A stretch of 64,000 nt of DNA from Chloroflexota bacterium (GTDB lineage: Bacteria; Chloroflexota; Limnocylindria; QHBO01), in contig QHBO01000031.1 of NCBI GenBank assembly GCA_003243965.1, forward strand, positions 26,455 through 90,454, in the 5' to 3' direction. The notes beneath the pieces are model-generated. The model was not told the origin of the DNA, ran no database searches, and was given only the letters and a program-made list of their open reading frames with translations. Shown here one piece after another: positions 56,234-64,000 of this stretch (positions are counted from its first letter, which is position 1; the number at the start of each line of letters is the position of its first letter). Both the position numbers and the translations under genes were made by a program.

Positions 56234-56313
56234 GACTGCTCAGCCTCCGCAAGTTGTCTGCCGAAGGGCGTGCGGAACCATCATACGAGCCGCCTCGGCG
56301 AGCCGCGGAGAAG

Positions 56314-56347
56314 CGAAGAGCGGCGCTCCGGCGGACGCCGCTCTTCG
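56314..56347 (-). terminator. Terminator-like hairpin
   Basis: CGAAGAGCGGCG-ctccggcgga-CGCCGCTCTTCG, perfect 12-bp stem downstream of the gene ending at 56371. Confidence 0.7.
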
Positions 56348-56370
56348 GCTGCCTGACGGGTGGCGCCGGT

Positions 56371-56733
56371 CTAGCCCCGCACCAGCCGGAAGCAATCGCT
56401 GCAATACACCGGTCGGGCACCGGTCGGCCGGAATGGAACCTGCGTCTCCTTGCCACAGCGCGCGCAGGTTGCATCGAACATCTCCCGCGGCCCACGGCTG
56501 TAGCCGCCACCGCCGTAGCCGCCGCCACCCCCGTAGCCGCCGCCACTGCCGTAGCTGCTGGCCCCGGTGCCGGCCCCGCCGCCGCCAGTCGCACGTCGCT
56601 GCGCACGGCAGGACGAGCACCGCTTGGGCGCAGAGGCAAAGCCCTTCTGCGCGAAGAATTCCTGCTCGGACGCGGAAAAGACAAAGTCGACGCCGCAGTC
56701 GCTGCAGGTGAGCACCTGGTCGGTATAGGCCAC
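56371..56733 (-). CDS. Double zinc-ribbon protein with Gly/Tyr-rich linker
   Basis: LTCSDCGVDFVFSASEQEFFAQKGFASAPKRCSSCRAQRR - GGGGAGTGASSYGSGGGYGGGGGYGGGGYSRG - FDATCARCGKETQVPFRPTGARPVYCSDCF; GTG start. Confidence 0.85.
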   Translation of the reverse strand: MAYTDQVLTCSDCGVDFVFSASEQEFFAQKGFASAPKRCSSCRAQRRATGGGGAGTGASSYGSGGGYGGGGGYGGGGYSRGPREMFDATCARCGKETQVPFRPTGARPVYCSDCFRLVRG

Positions 56734-56943
56734 GAGGACCCCTCCCTGAGTGATGACCACGTCGGGCAAACGACGTTCTTGTGTCGACGCCGGCCACGGG
56801 TCTTGCCGCTACCCCGTGAGCCGACGATTGCCGTGGTGGGAGGGGAGGGAAGGCTGCAGGCGCCGCACGAGCGGCCCGACGCGGCGGAGTATACCCATCG
56901 CGCTCCGCAGCGCAAGAGGTTTGTACCGGCTAGCGTACGCATC

Positions 56944-57135
56944 ATGGTGAGGACCGCCGGATTCGTGATTGGCGCGCTGGCCACCGCAGCCGGGCTGATC
57001 TGGCTGCTCCAGGGTCTGAACGTGCCGTTCGCGCCGCGCTCGTTCATGACCGCGGACCGCGCGTGGGTGGCGATCGGCGCGGTGACGGCCTTCGCGGGCA
57101 TCGCGCTGGCCGCGTGGAGCCGGCGACACACCTGA
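56944..57135 (+). CDS. Small two-TM membrane protein
   Basis: MVRTAGFVIGALATAAGLIWLLQGLNVPFAPRSFMTADRAWVAIGAVTAFAGIALAAWSRRHT. Confidence 0.65.
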   Translation: MVRTAGFVIGALATAAGLIWLLQGLNVPFAPRSFMTADRAWVAIGAVTAFAGIALAAWSRRHT

Positions 57136-57147
57136 GGCCGCGGCGCG

Positions 57148-57804
57148 CTAGCCGTCGGGGCGCAGCTCCACGCCCGCCGCGGCCATCTCGTCCAGCGCTC
57201 GCTCGCCGTCCCCGGGACGCAGGCTGACCGCGGCCACCGCATCGGTCAGCACCGCCGTCTCGAAGCCGAGGCGCATCGCGTCGAGGGCCGTGGCTCGCAC
57301 GCAGTAGTCGGTGGCCACTCCGCAGATCACCACCCGCGTCACGGCGCTGGCACGCAGCAGGTCCTCGAGCTCCGTGGCGCCCTCCGCGCCGGTCAACGGA
57401 TCGCGCACGCTGAATGCCGAATAGCCGTCCTCGCCGTTGACGCCCTTGCGGATGCGGGGCACGTAGGCAGACACGCGCAACTCCGGGTGCAGCTGCGCGC
57501 CCCACGTCTCGGCCACGCAGTGGACCGGCCACCTGCCGCCGTCCCTGGCGAAGTGGGGCGTGGAGGGCGGGTGCCAGTCCTGCGTGCAGACGACCAGCGA
57601 CCCGGTCGAGGCGGCACGCGAGATCTCTCGGTTGACCCGCGGCAGAAGCCGCGCTGCACCCCGGACCGCCAGGCTGCCCCGCGGGTCGACGAAATCGTTC
57701 TGGACGTCGACGACGACCAGCGCATCCCGGCTCGGCTCGGTCGGCGGGTGAGTCGGAGGGCGAGTCGGAGATCCGACCGGGGCATCGGAGCGAGGCAGCC
57801 GCAT
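57148..57804 (-). CDS. Nicotinamidase/isochorismatase-family hydrolase
   Basis: DALVVVDVQNDFVDPRGSLAV, VCTQDWHPPSTPHFA, CVAETWGAQLHPEL, RVVICGVATDYCVRATALDAMRLG; PncA-like. Confidence 0.9.
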   Translation of the reverse strand: MRLPRSDAPVGSPTRPPTHPPTEPSRDALVVVDVQNDFVDPRGSLAVRGAARLLPRVNREISRAASTGSLVVCTQDWHPPSTPHFARDGGRWPVHCVAETWGAQLHPELRVSAYVPRIRKGVNGEDGYSAFSVRDPLTGAEGATELEDLLRASAVTRVVICGVATDYCVRATALDAMRLGFETAVLTDAVAAVSLRPGDGERALDEMAAAGVELRPDG

Positions 57805-57923
57805 CGGTCGATCTTACGATCGCGACCGGCGCGCCCGATGCACGGCCGGTCGCCCCGCCTGGGCTTCGCCTTTCCGGTCCGGGGGAAGCTTCACGACGTT
57901 CCGGGGCGTAGGATAGGAAACGG

Positions 57924-58670
57924 ATGCATCCGCCGCTGAAAGCCCGCCGGGTCGTGTACGCAGCCCTGCCGATTGCAGTCGCGACGGCTCTCGCGCTGGG
58001 CGGATGCACGGCCAGCCCGGCCACCGCCGAGGCCAACAGCGTGGCGTGGCTGTACAACGTCTTCCTCGCCGCCGCCGGGGTCGTCTTCGTGGTGGTCGCA
58101 GCCCTCATCGGATGGAGCGTGATCCGTTACCGCGGCCAGGCGGGGGACGCCTCACTGCCTCCCCAGACACACGGAAACCTCATCCTGGAGGTGGTCTGGT
58201 GGGCACTCCCGACCCTGCTGGTGATCGGCCTCTTCGTGATCAGCGCCCAGGTCCTGAACGCCACCGACAAACGGTCCCCCAGCGGAGCGGTCCGGGTCCG
58301 GGTCGAGGGCTTCCAGTGGCAGTGGCGGTTCACCTACCTCGACAGCGGGGTGCAGCTCGTCGGCCTCCCCGACCGGCCGCCCCAGCTCGTGCTGCCGGTG
58401 GGTGAGCAGATCAGCTTCGAGCTCGTCTCGGCCGACGTGATCCACTCGTTCTATATCCCGCACTTCCTGCTGAAGCGCGACACCATCCCCGGTCTCGCCA
58501 ATCGCGTCGACCTGACCATCGACCGGGCCGGCACCTACGGCGGGCAGTGCGCGGAGTTCTGCGGCCTGCTCCACGCCCGGATGGTGTTCAGCATCCGGGC
58601 CGTGGCACCCAGTGACTTCCAACGCTGGCTGAGCGAGCAGCGCGCCTTGCCGCCGAGTCCGTCGCCGTGA
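57924..58670 (+). CDS. ctaC: Cytochrome c oxidase subunit II
   Basis: Lipobox [32 protein letters not shown]; CuA site [15 protein letters not shown]. Confidence 0.94.
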   Translation: MHPPLKARRVVYAALPIAVATALALGGCTASPATAEANSVAWLYNVFLAAAGVVFVVVAALIGWSVIRYRGQAGDASLPPQTHGNLILEVVWWALPTLLVIGLFVISAQVLNATDKRSPSGAVRVRVEGFQWQWRFTYLDSGVQLVGLPDRPPQLVLPVGEQISFELVSADVIHSFYIPHFLLKRDTIPGLANRVDLTIDRAGTYGGQCAEFCGLLHARMVFSIRAVAPSDFQRWLSEQRALPPSPSP

Positions 58671-60367
58671 CCACGGCCGAGCTGCAGACCCCGCGTCCGG
58701 CCCACGGCGAGCCACGCGCCGGCATGGTCGAGTTCCTGACCACCACCGACCACAAGCAGATCGGCCTGCTCTACATCTTCACCTCCCTGCTCTTCTTTGG
58801 GCTCTCCGGCGTGCTGGCGCTCCTGATGCGCGCCGAGCTGACCGCGCCGGGGCTCCAGCTGATGAACGAGTCGACCTACAACCAGCTCTTCACCATGCAC
58901 GGCACCGGGATGATCTTCTTCTTCGGCTCGCCGCTGGTCGTCGGCCTGGCCAACTACTTCGTCCCGCTCCAGATCGGTGCGCCGGACGTCGCCTTCCCGC
59001 GGCTCAACGCGCTGACCTACTGGCTCTTCCTGGCAGGCGGCCTGATCGCGTTCAGCGGCTTCCTGACCACCAGCGGGGCCGCCGCCTTCGGTTGGACCGC
59101 CTACTCGCCGCTCTCCGACAGCGTCTACTCGCCCGGGGCGGGGCCGACCCTGTGGATCGTGGGCGTCCTGCTCGGCGGCGCCTCCAGCATCCTCGGCGCG
59201 GTCAACTTCATCGCCACCATCTTCACCCTGCGCGCGCCCGGCATGACGATGTTCCGGATGCCGATCTTCACCTGGAACATGCTGGTGACCTCGCTCCTGA
59301 TCATGGTCAGCTTCCCGGTCCTCACCGCGGCGCTGGCAATGCTCTTCCTGGACCGAGCCCTCGGCGCACACTTCTTCGCCGGCGGTGACGCGATCCTGTG
59401 GCAGCACCTGTTCTGGTTCTTCGGTCACCCCGAGGTCTACATCCTGATCCTGCCCTTCTTCGGGATCGTGACCGAGATCATCCCCGTCTTCTCCGGCAAG
59501 CCGGTCTTCGGCTACCGAAGCTTCGTCTTCGCCACGATGCTGATCGCCGCGTTCAGCTTCAGCGTCTGGGCGCACCACATGTTCGCCACCGGGTTCGTGA
59601 ACAACCTGTTCTTCGCCATCACCTCGATGGCGATCGCCATCCCCACCGGCGTGAAGTACTTCAACTGGATCGCGACCATGTGGCGTGGGCACATCCGTCT
59701 CCAGACGCCGATGCTGTATTCCATCGGCTTCCTCTTCATGTTCCTGGTTGGCGGCATCACCGGGCCGTTTCTGGCCTCGCCGGCGATCGACTACGCGGTG
59801 CACGACACCTATTACCTGGTGGCCCACTTCCACTACGTGCTCTTTGGCGGCACCGTCTTTGCGGCGTTCGCCGGCTTCTACTTCTGGTTCCCCAAGATGA
59901 CGGGGCGCATGCTGAGCGAGCGGCTCGGCCACCTCCAGTTCTGGCCGATGCTGATCGGGATGAACATGACCTTCTTCCCGATGCACATCCTGGGGCTCAA
60001 CGGCATGCCCCGACGGGTCGCGGACTATCCGGCCGATGCCGGGTGGACCGGGCTGAACGTGATCGTCACCATCGGGGCGGTGATCACCGCACTCTCGATC
60101 GGAGTCTTCGTCTACAACGTCGTCGTCTCGGTCTTCCTGCGGCGGGGCGCTCCGGCGCCGCCCGATCCGTGGGGCGGGTACAGCCTCGAGTGGTGGACCA
60201 CCTCTCCCCCGCCGCACCACAACTTCACCTCGCTGCCACCCATCCGCAGCGAGCGGCCGGTCTTCGACGCCCGCCAGGCCGCCGCCCCCGGCGCCATCCC
60301 GGATCGGACGATGGCCGGCGGCGACGTGGCGCACCGGCCCGTGCGGCCCGGCGGCACCGATGGCTGA
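58667..60367 (+). CDS. ctaD: Cytochrome c oxidase subunit I
   Basis: [103 protein letters not shown] start overlaps ctaC stop. Confidence 0.95.
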   Translation: MTTAELQTPRPAHGEPRAGMVEFLTTTDHKQIGLLYIFTSLLFFGLSGVLALLMRAELTAPGLQLMNESTYNQLFTMHGTGMIFFFGSPLVVGLANYFVPLQIGAPDVAFPRLNALTYWLFLAGGLIAFSGFLTTSGAAAFGWTAYSPLSDSVYSPGAGPTLWIVGVLLGGASSILGAVNFIATIFTLRAPGMTMFRMPIFTWNMLVTSLLIMVSFPVLTAALAMLFLDRALGAHFFAGGDAILWQHLFWFFGHPEVYILILPFFGIVTEIIPVFSGKPVFGYRSFVFATMLIAAFSFSVWAHHMFATGFVNNLFFAITSMAIAIPTGVKYFNWIATMWRGHIRLQTPMLYSIGFLFMFLVGGITGPFLASPAIDYAVHDTYYLVAHFHYVLFGGTVFAAFAGFYFWFPKMTGRMLSERLGHLQFWPMLIGMNMTFFPMHILGLNGMPRRVADYPADAGWTGLNVIVTIGAVITALSIGVFVYNVVVSVFLRRGAPAPPDPWGGYSLEWWTTSPPPHHNFTSLPPIRSERPVFDARQAAAPGAIPDRTMAGGDVAHRPVRPGGTDG

Positions 60368-60809
60368 GGAGCTGCGCTTCTTTCTGCGGACGGCGCTCTA
60401 CTCGGTCTTCATCGGAACCGTGTACTGGCTCGTCAGCTACGAGGTGGCCGGCAGCGTCCTGCTGGCGTTCGTCGTCCTCGCGGCCGGCTCCGTGGTGGGC
60501 GTCAGCCTGGTGCTGGCACGCAGCGCGGCCGGCGAGATCGTGCCTGTGGGCGACGGACCGGCGCACCGGTTGCTGGGCGCGGCCATGCGCGTCGTGGGCT
60601 TCACCGAGCCGGGATCGCCGGCACTCAGCCAGCCGCTCGAGGCGCGGCCACAGCCGTTCCCGCGTTCCAGCATCTGGCCGCTGGTGGCCGGCTTCGCGAC
60701 CCTGCTCGCGGGGCTGGGCCTGGTGTACGGCCCGTGGCTGCTGCTCCCGGGAATCGCGGTCGGCGCGCTGGCCGGGTGGGGCTGGCTGACGCAGATGGAC
60801 AGGCCGTAG
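60360..60809 (+). CDS. Cytochrome c oxidase subunit IV (CtaF)-like membrane protein
   Basis: Overlaps ctaD; about 4 TM segments, typical position of the actinobacterial-type subunit IV. Confidence 0.6.
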   Translation: MAEELRFFLRTALYSVFIGTVYWLVSYEVAGSVLLAFVVLAAGSVVGVSLVLARSAAGEIVPVGDGPAHRLLGAAMRVVGFTEPGSPALSQPLEARPQPFPRSSIWPLVAGFATLLAGLGLVYGPWLLLPGIAVGALAGWGWLTQMDRP

Positions 60810-60824
60810 GCTCACTCGGCCGGT

Positions 60825-60850
60825 GGTCGCGCGGCGGTCGCGCGGCGGTC
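60825..60850. repeat. 11-bp tandem repeat (GGTCGCGCGGC x2.4)
   Basis: ggtcgcgcggcggtcgcgcggcggtc at the 3' end of the MFS gene. Confidence 0.75.
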
Positions 60851-62490
60851 TACTCGAACGCCGGCATCGCCCCGCGCTGCTCGGCCTGCCCCGGCACCTG
60901 TCGGCGCAGCGGAAGCTCATGCAGGAGCAGGGTCGAGATGACGGCGAGCGCCATCGCCCCCACGCCCAGCCACAGCGCGTTCGCCAGCGCGATGCTGAAC
61001 GCTTCGTGGAAGGCGGTGGCGAACGCGGCGCGGAACTGCGGCGGCACCTGCGACAGCGTGCCCGCGGCTCCGGAGCCGACCTGGGTCAGCGCCCCCGGAT
61101 CGAAGCCGGCCGGAGCCGCAACCGGCACGAACTGGGAAGGCAGACCGTTGGCCATCAGCTGCTGACGGATCAGGTCCCAGTTCAGATTGCCACGGAACAG
61201 GGTGAAGCCGAGGGTCAGGCCCACGGTTCCGCCGATCTGGCGAAAGAGGGTCAGATCGCTGGTCGCCGCCCCGAGCTTGGAGAAGGGCACCGCGTTCTGG
61301 ACGATGATGGTGAAGACGGCCATCGTCGGACCGATTCCGATGCCCATCATGAGCATCCAGATCCACAGCAGCGGCACGGGCGTGTCGGCCCGCACGTTGG
61401 TGAGCAGCAGGAGCCCGATCGCGGCCACCAGCAGCGAGGCGCTGGTCAGCCACTTGTAGTGGCCGGTGCGGCTCACCACCTGTCCCGCGACGATCGAGCT
61501 GCCGATCAGCCCGAAGAGGAACGGCAACAGGTCGTATCCGGAGGCGGTGGCGCTGGCGCCCTTCACCACCTGGAACCAGAGCGGCAGGAAGATCACCGCG
61601 CTGAAGAAGCCGAACATGGCCAGGAAGACCGCCACCATCGAAACCGCGAAGGTCCGGACTCGGAACAGGTCGAGGGGGATCATCGGCTCCCGGGCGCGGG
61701 ACTCGACCCAGATGAAGACCGCCCCGAACACGAAGCCGGCCACCAGCAGGCCCCAGACCCGCGGGTCGGACCAGTTGCCGCTCTGCGCGTTCGTCAGGCC
61801 GACCAGGATCGGGACCACCGCGGCGGTGAAGGTGGCGACGCCCAGCCAGTCGATCGAGGGCCGCGCCCCGCTGCGTCGCACGGTGGGCAGCAGCCGCCAG
61901 ATGACGGTCAGCGCAACCAGGCCGATGGGCAGGTTGACGTAGAAGACCCAGTGCCAGCTGAACGTGTCGGTCAGGAAGCCGCCCAGTCCCGGCCCGACCA
62001 GGAAGGCGACGCCGAAGACGGCGCCGAAGAGACCCTGGTACTTACCGCGCTCGGCCGGGCTGAAGAGGTCGCCGATGACCGCCAGGCTGATCGGGAAGAG
62101 CGCGCCGGCACCGAGTCCCTGGATGCCGCGGAACAGGATCAGTTGCCACATCGTCTGTGACAGCCCCGACAGGGCGGACCCGACCAGGAAGAGGCCGATG
62201 CCGACCATCAGCATCGGTCGCCGGCCGTACAGGTCGGAGAGCTTGCCGTAGATGGGGACCGTCACCGTGCTGGTCAGCAGGTACGCGGTCACCACCCAGG
62301 TGTAGTAGTCGGCGCCGTGCAGGTCGGTGACGACCCGCGGCAGGATCGGCCCGACGATGGTCTGATCGAGGGCGGAGAGGAAGAGTCCGAGCAGCACCGC
62401 AAAGAGGATCTCGAAGCGGGCACGCCGGGTCACGTGGATCGGCGCGTCATTCTCGAGGGGGAGCGATGCGGATTGGCTGGGGGATGACAT
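60850..62490 (-). CDS. DHA2-family (14-TM) MFS efflux transporter
   Basis: LFLSALDQTIVGPILPRVVTDLHGADYYTWVVTAYLLTSTVTVPIYGKLSDLYGRRPML; many TM segments; EmrB/QacA type. Confidence 0.92.
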   Translation of the reverse strand: MSSPSQSASLPLENDAPIHVTRRARFEILFAVLLGLFLSALDQTIVGPILPRVVTDLHGADYYTWVVTAYLLTSTVTVPIYGKLSDLYGRRPMLMVGIGLFLVGSALSGLSQTMWQLILFRGIQGLGAGALFPISLAVIGDLFSPAERGKYQGLFGAVFGVAFLVGPGLGGFLTDTFSWHWVFYVNLPIGLVALTVIWRLLPTVRRSGARPSIDWLGVATFTAAVVPILVGLTNAQSGNWSDPRVWGLLVAGFVFGAVFIWVESRAREPMIPLDLFRVRTFAVSMVAVFLAMFGFFSAVIFLPLWFQVVKGASATASGYDLLPFLFGLIGSSIVAGQVVSRTGHYKWLTSASLLVAAIGLLLLTNVRADTPVPLLWIWMLMMGIGIGPTMAVFTIIVQNAVPFSKLGAATSDLTLFRQIGGTVGLTLGFTLFRGNLNWDLIRQQLMANGLPSQFVPVAAPAGFDPGALTQVGSGAAGTLSQVPPQFRAAFATAFHEAFSIALANALWLGVGAMALAVISTLLLHELPLRRQVPGQAEQRGAMPAFE

Positions 62491-62493
62491 GGG

Positions 62494-62994
62494 TCAGTGC
62501 TCCGGGTGGTTGGGGTGGTCGGAGGCGCTCTCAGCGGCGAACGCGACGCGCAGATCGCGAACTGCCTGCAAAAGGTTGGCCTGTTGGCTCTCGTCGAGCC
62601 GACGGACGACGGCATTGAGGCGGTCGAGTCGGATGCGTTCCAGCTCGGAGATCAGCCCGGACCCCGCCGATGTCAACCGGGCGAGCACCACCCGCCGATC
62701 GGCGGCGTCTGCCACGCGCTCGACGAGCCCGCGTTCGGCCATGCGGCCGATGATCCCGCTCACGCTCGGCAGCGACACATCGAGCGTCTCCGCCAGGCGG
62801 GACATCGAGACGGGTCCCTCCTCGTCCAGCAGCGTCAGGACCTGGAGGTGCGTGATCGACACGCCCCGGGCGTGGCAGCGTGCCGCCCATGCGCCGCGCT
62901 GGCGGCTCAGCAGCGGCGCGATCTCGTCGAGGATGTCGCGGCTGAGCGGTGTCGTGGCGAGGGTCAATCGAGCTCCGCTTGTTATCGTGGACAA
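62494..62994 (-). CDS. MarR-family transcriptional regulator
   Basis: ITHLQVLTLLDEEGPVSMSRLAETLDVSLPSVSGIIGRMAERGLVERVADAADRRVVLARLTSAG; wHTH with wing DRR motif. Confidence 0.92.
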   Translation of the reverse strand: MSTITSGARLTLATTPLSRDILDEIAPLLSRQRGAWAARCHARGVSITHLQVLTLLDEEGPVSMSRLAETLDVSLPSVSGIIGRMAERGLVERVADAADRRVVLARLTSAGSGLISELERIRLDRLNAVVRRLDESQQANLLQAVRDLRVAFAAESASDHPNHPEH

Positions 62995-63090
62995 TGGTTC
63001 ATATGGGGTGGAAGGTTAGGGTGCCATGAATCATACCATGGAGCCGATGGCGGCGCGCAACGCGGCGCGCAAGGGCGTGCTGGGGGCCGA

Positions 63091-64000
63091 TTGACTATCG
63101 TCCCCGGGGTGCGGACCGCCAGCCTGACACCCGATGACCTCGCGCTGCGCGTGGACGAGACCCGGCCGCACCCTTGGCTCCGGGAGGCCCTGGCCGTGGA
63201 TCCCGGTGCCCCGTGTCCACCGCTGCGCCGGCGGCTGGAGGCGGACGTCGCCATCGTCGGGGGCGGGTACACCGGCCTGTGGACCGCGTACCACCTGCTC
63301 GAGCGTGACCCGGGCCTGCGAATCGCGGTGCTCGAGCAGGACGTCTGCGGCGGTGGCCCCTCCGGACGCAACGGCGGCTTCGTGAATTCCTGGTGGGACG
63401 AGCTGGCGAGCCTGGTCGAGGTATGGGGACCGGATGGCGCGCTGGCCGCCGCACGCGCCGTGTCCGAGTCGGTGGACGCCATCGGTGCGTGGTGCACCCG
63501 GCACGGCGTCGACGCCCACTACCGGCGCGCCGGGATGCTGATGGTCAGTACCTCGCCGCTGCACGACGGCGCGTGGCGCGCCGACATCGCGGCGGCCGCG
63601 CGGCTCGGAGAGGCGGCCCGCTACCGCGAGTTGACGGCCCGGGAGGTGGCGGACCGCTGGGCCTCGCCGGTCGCTCGCGGCGGCGCGCTGATGCCCGGCG
63701 GCGCCACGGTCCAGCCTGCACTGCTTGCCCGCGGCCTGCGCCGAGTCTGCTTGGAACGCGGGGTCGCCATCTTCGAGGGGACTCGTGTTCGCGGCGTGCG
63801 CGGTCGCGGCCTTCCCCGGCTGCGGATCGTGACCGACGAGGGTGAGATCAGCGCGCGGCGGGTGGTGCTTGCGGTCAACGCCTGGGGCGCCGGGTGGCCG
63901 GGAATCCGGGGACGCGTGCTCACCTGGAGCAGCTACATGGTGCGCACCGAGCCGATCCCCGAGCGACTGGCCGAGCTCGGCTGGGTCGGCGGCGAATCGA
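63091..64000 (+). CDS. FAD-dependent oxidoreductase (DAO family), truncated by window end
   Basis: ADVAIVGGGYTGLWTAYHLLERDPGLRIAVLEQDVCGGGPSGRNGGFVNSWW; Rossmann GxGxxG and GxSGRNGG motif of glycine/gamma-glutamylputrescine oxidase-like enzymes. Start TTG 63091 or GTG 63109. Confidence 0.88.
   Translation, partial: MTIVPGVRTASLTPDDLALRVDETRPHPWLREALAVDPGAPCPPLRRRLEADVAIVGGGYTGLWTAYHLLERDPGLRIAVLEQDVCGGGPSGRNGGFVNSWWDELASLVEVWGPDGALAAARAVSESVDAIGAWCTRHGVDAHYRRAGMLMVSTSPLHDGAWRADIAAAARLGEAARYRELTAREVADRWASPVARGGALMPGGATVQPALLARGLRRVCLERGVAIFEGTRVRGVRGRGLPRLRIVTDEGEISARRVVLAVNAWGAGWPGIRGRVLTWSSYMVRTEPIPERLAELGWVGGES

Noticed and set aside
58535-60334. 599-aa minus-strand ORF opposite ctaD
   Set aside because: Composition is low-complexity E/D/R/H/G-rich, typical of antisense frames in high-GC coding DNA; the plus strand clearly encodes cytochrome oxidase subunit I.

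Overview
High-GC bacterial chromosomal segment with about 50 supported genes. The gene content suggests Chloroflexota or another deep-branching Gram-positive-like lineage, but this is inference only. The left part (1-21 kb) is housekeeping: pyrG (truncated at the edge), a UbiA prenyltransferase, a pseudouridine catabolism pair (psuG + PfkB kinase), an agmatinase-like gene, a MoaD-MoaE fusion, Rieske and aldehyde dehydrogenase genes, an M20 peptidase, fabD-fabF-fabF, a truncated CDF transporter remnant, NUDIX, cysS and DUF2382. The right part (43.5-64 kb) has a DPM1-like glycosyltransferase, proline dehydrogenase, a compact oxidative pentose-phosphate operon (tkt-tal-pgi-gnd-zwf-opcA-pgl), cytochrome c oxidase coxB-ctaD-ctaF-like, a MarR/MFS efflux pair and a truncated FAD oxidoreductase. 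The most unusual part is about 21.8-43.1 kb, an accessory-looking cell-surface island. It encodes four secreted purple-acid-phosphatase-like metallophosphoesterases, two secreted PF04185-type phosphoesterases, two GH99-like secreted glycosidases, an uncharacterised exported/zinc-ribbon membrane protein, a GT39/PMT-like glycosyltransferase, a GtrA-HprK-like kinase fusion and a sortase-signal-like surface protein behind a structured leader. A polyprenyl-phosphate-mannose-synthase-like gene lies next to it. I propose this island as the candidate undescribed surface glycan/phosphate remodelling system. No rRNA, tRNA, CRISPR array or transposase was recognised. All family calls come from reading the translations; no searches were run.
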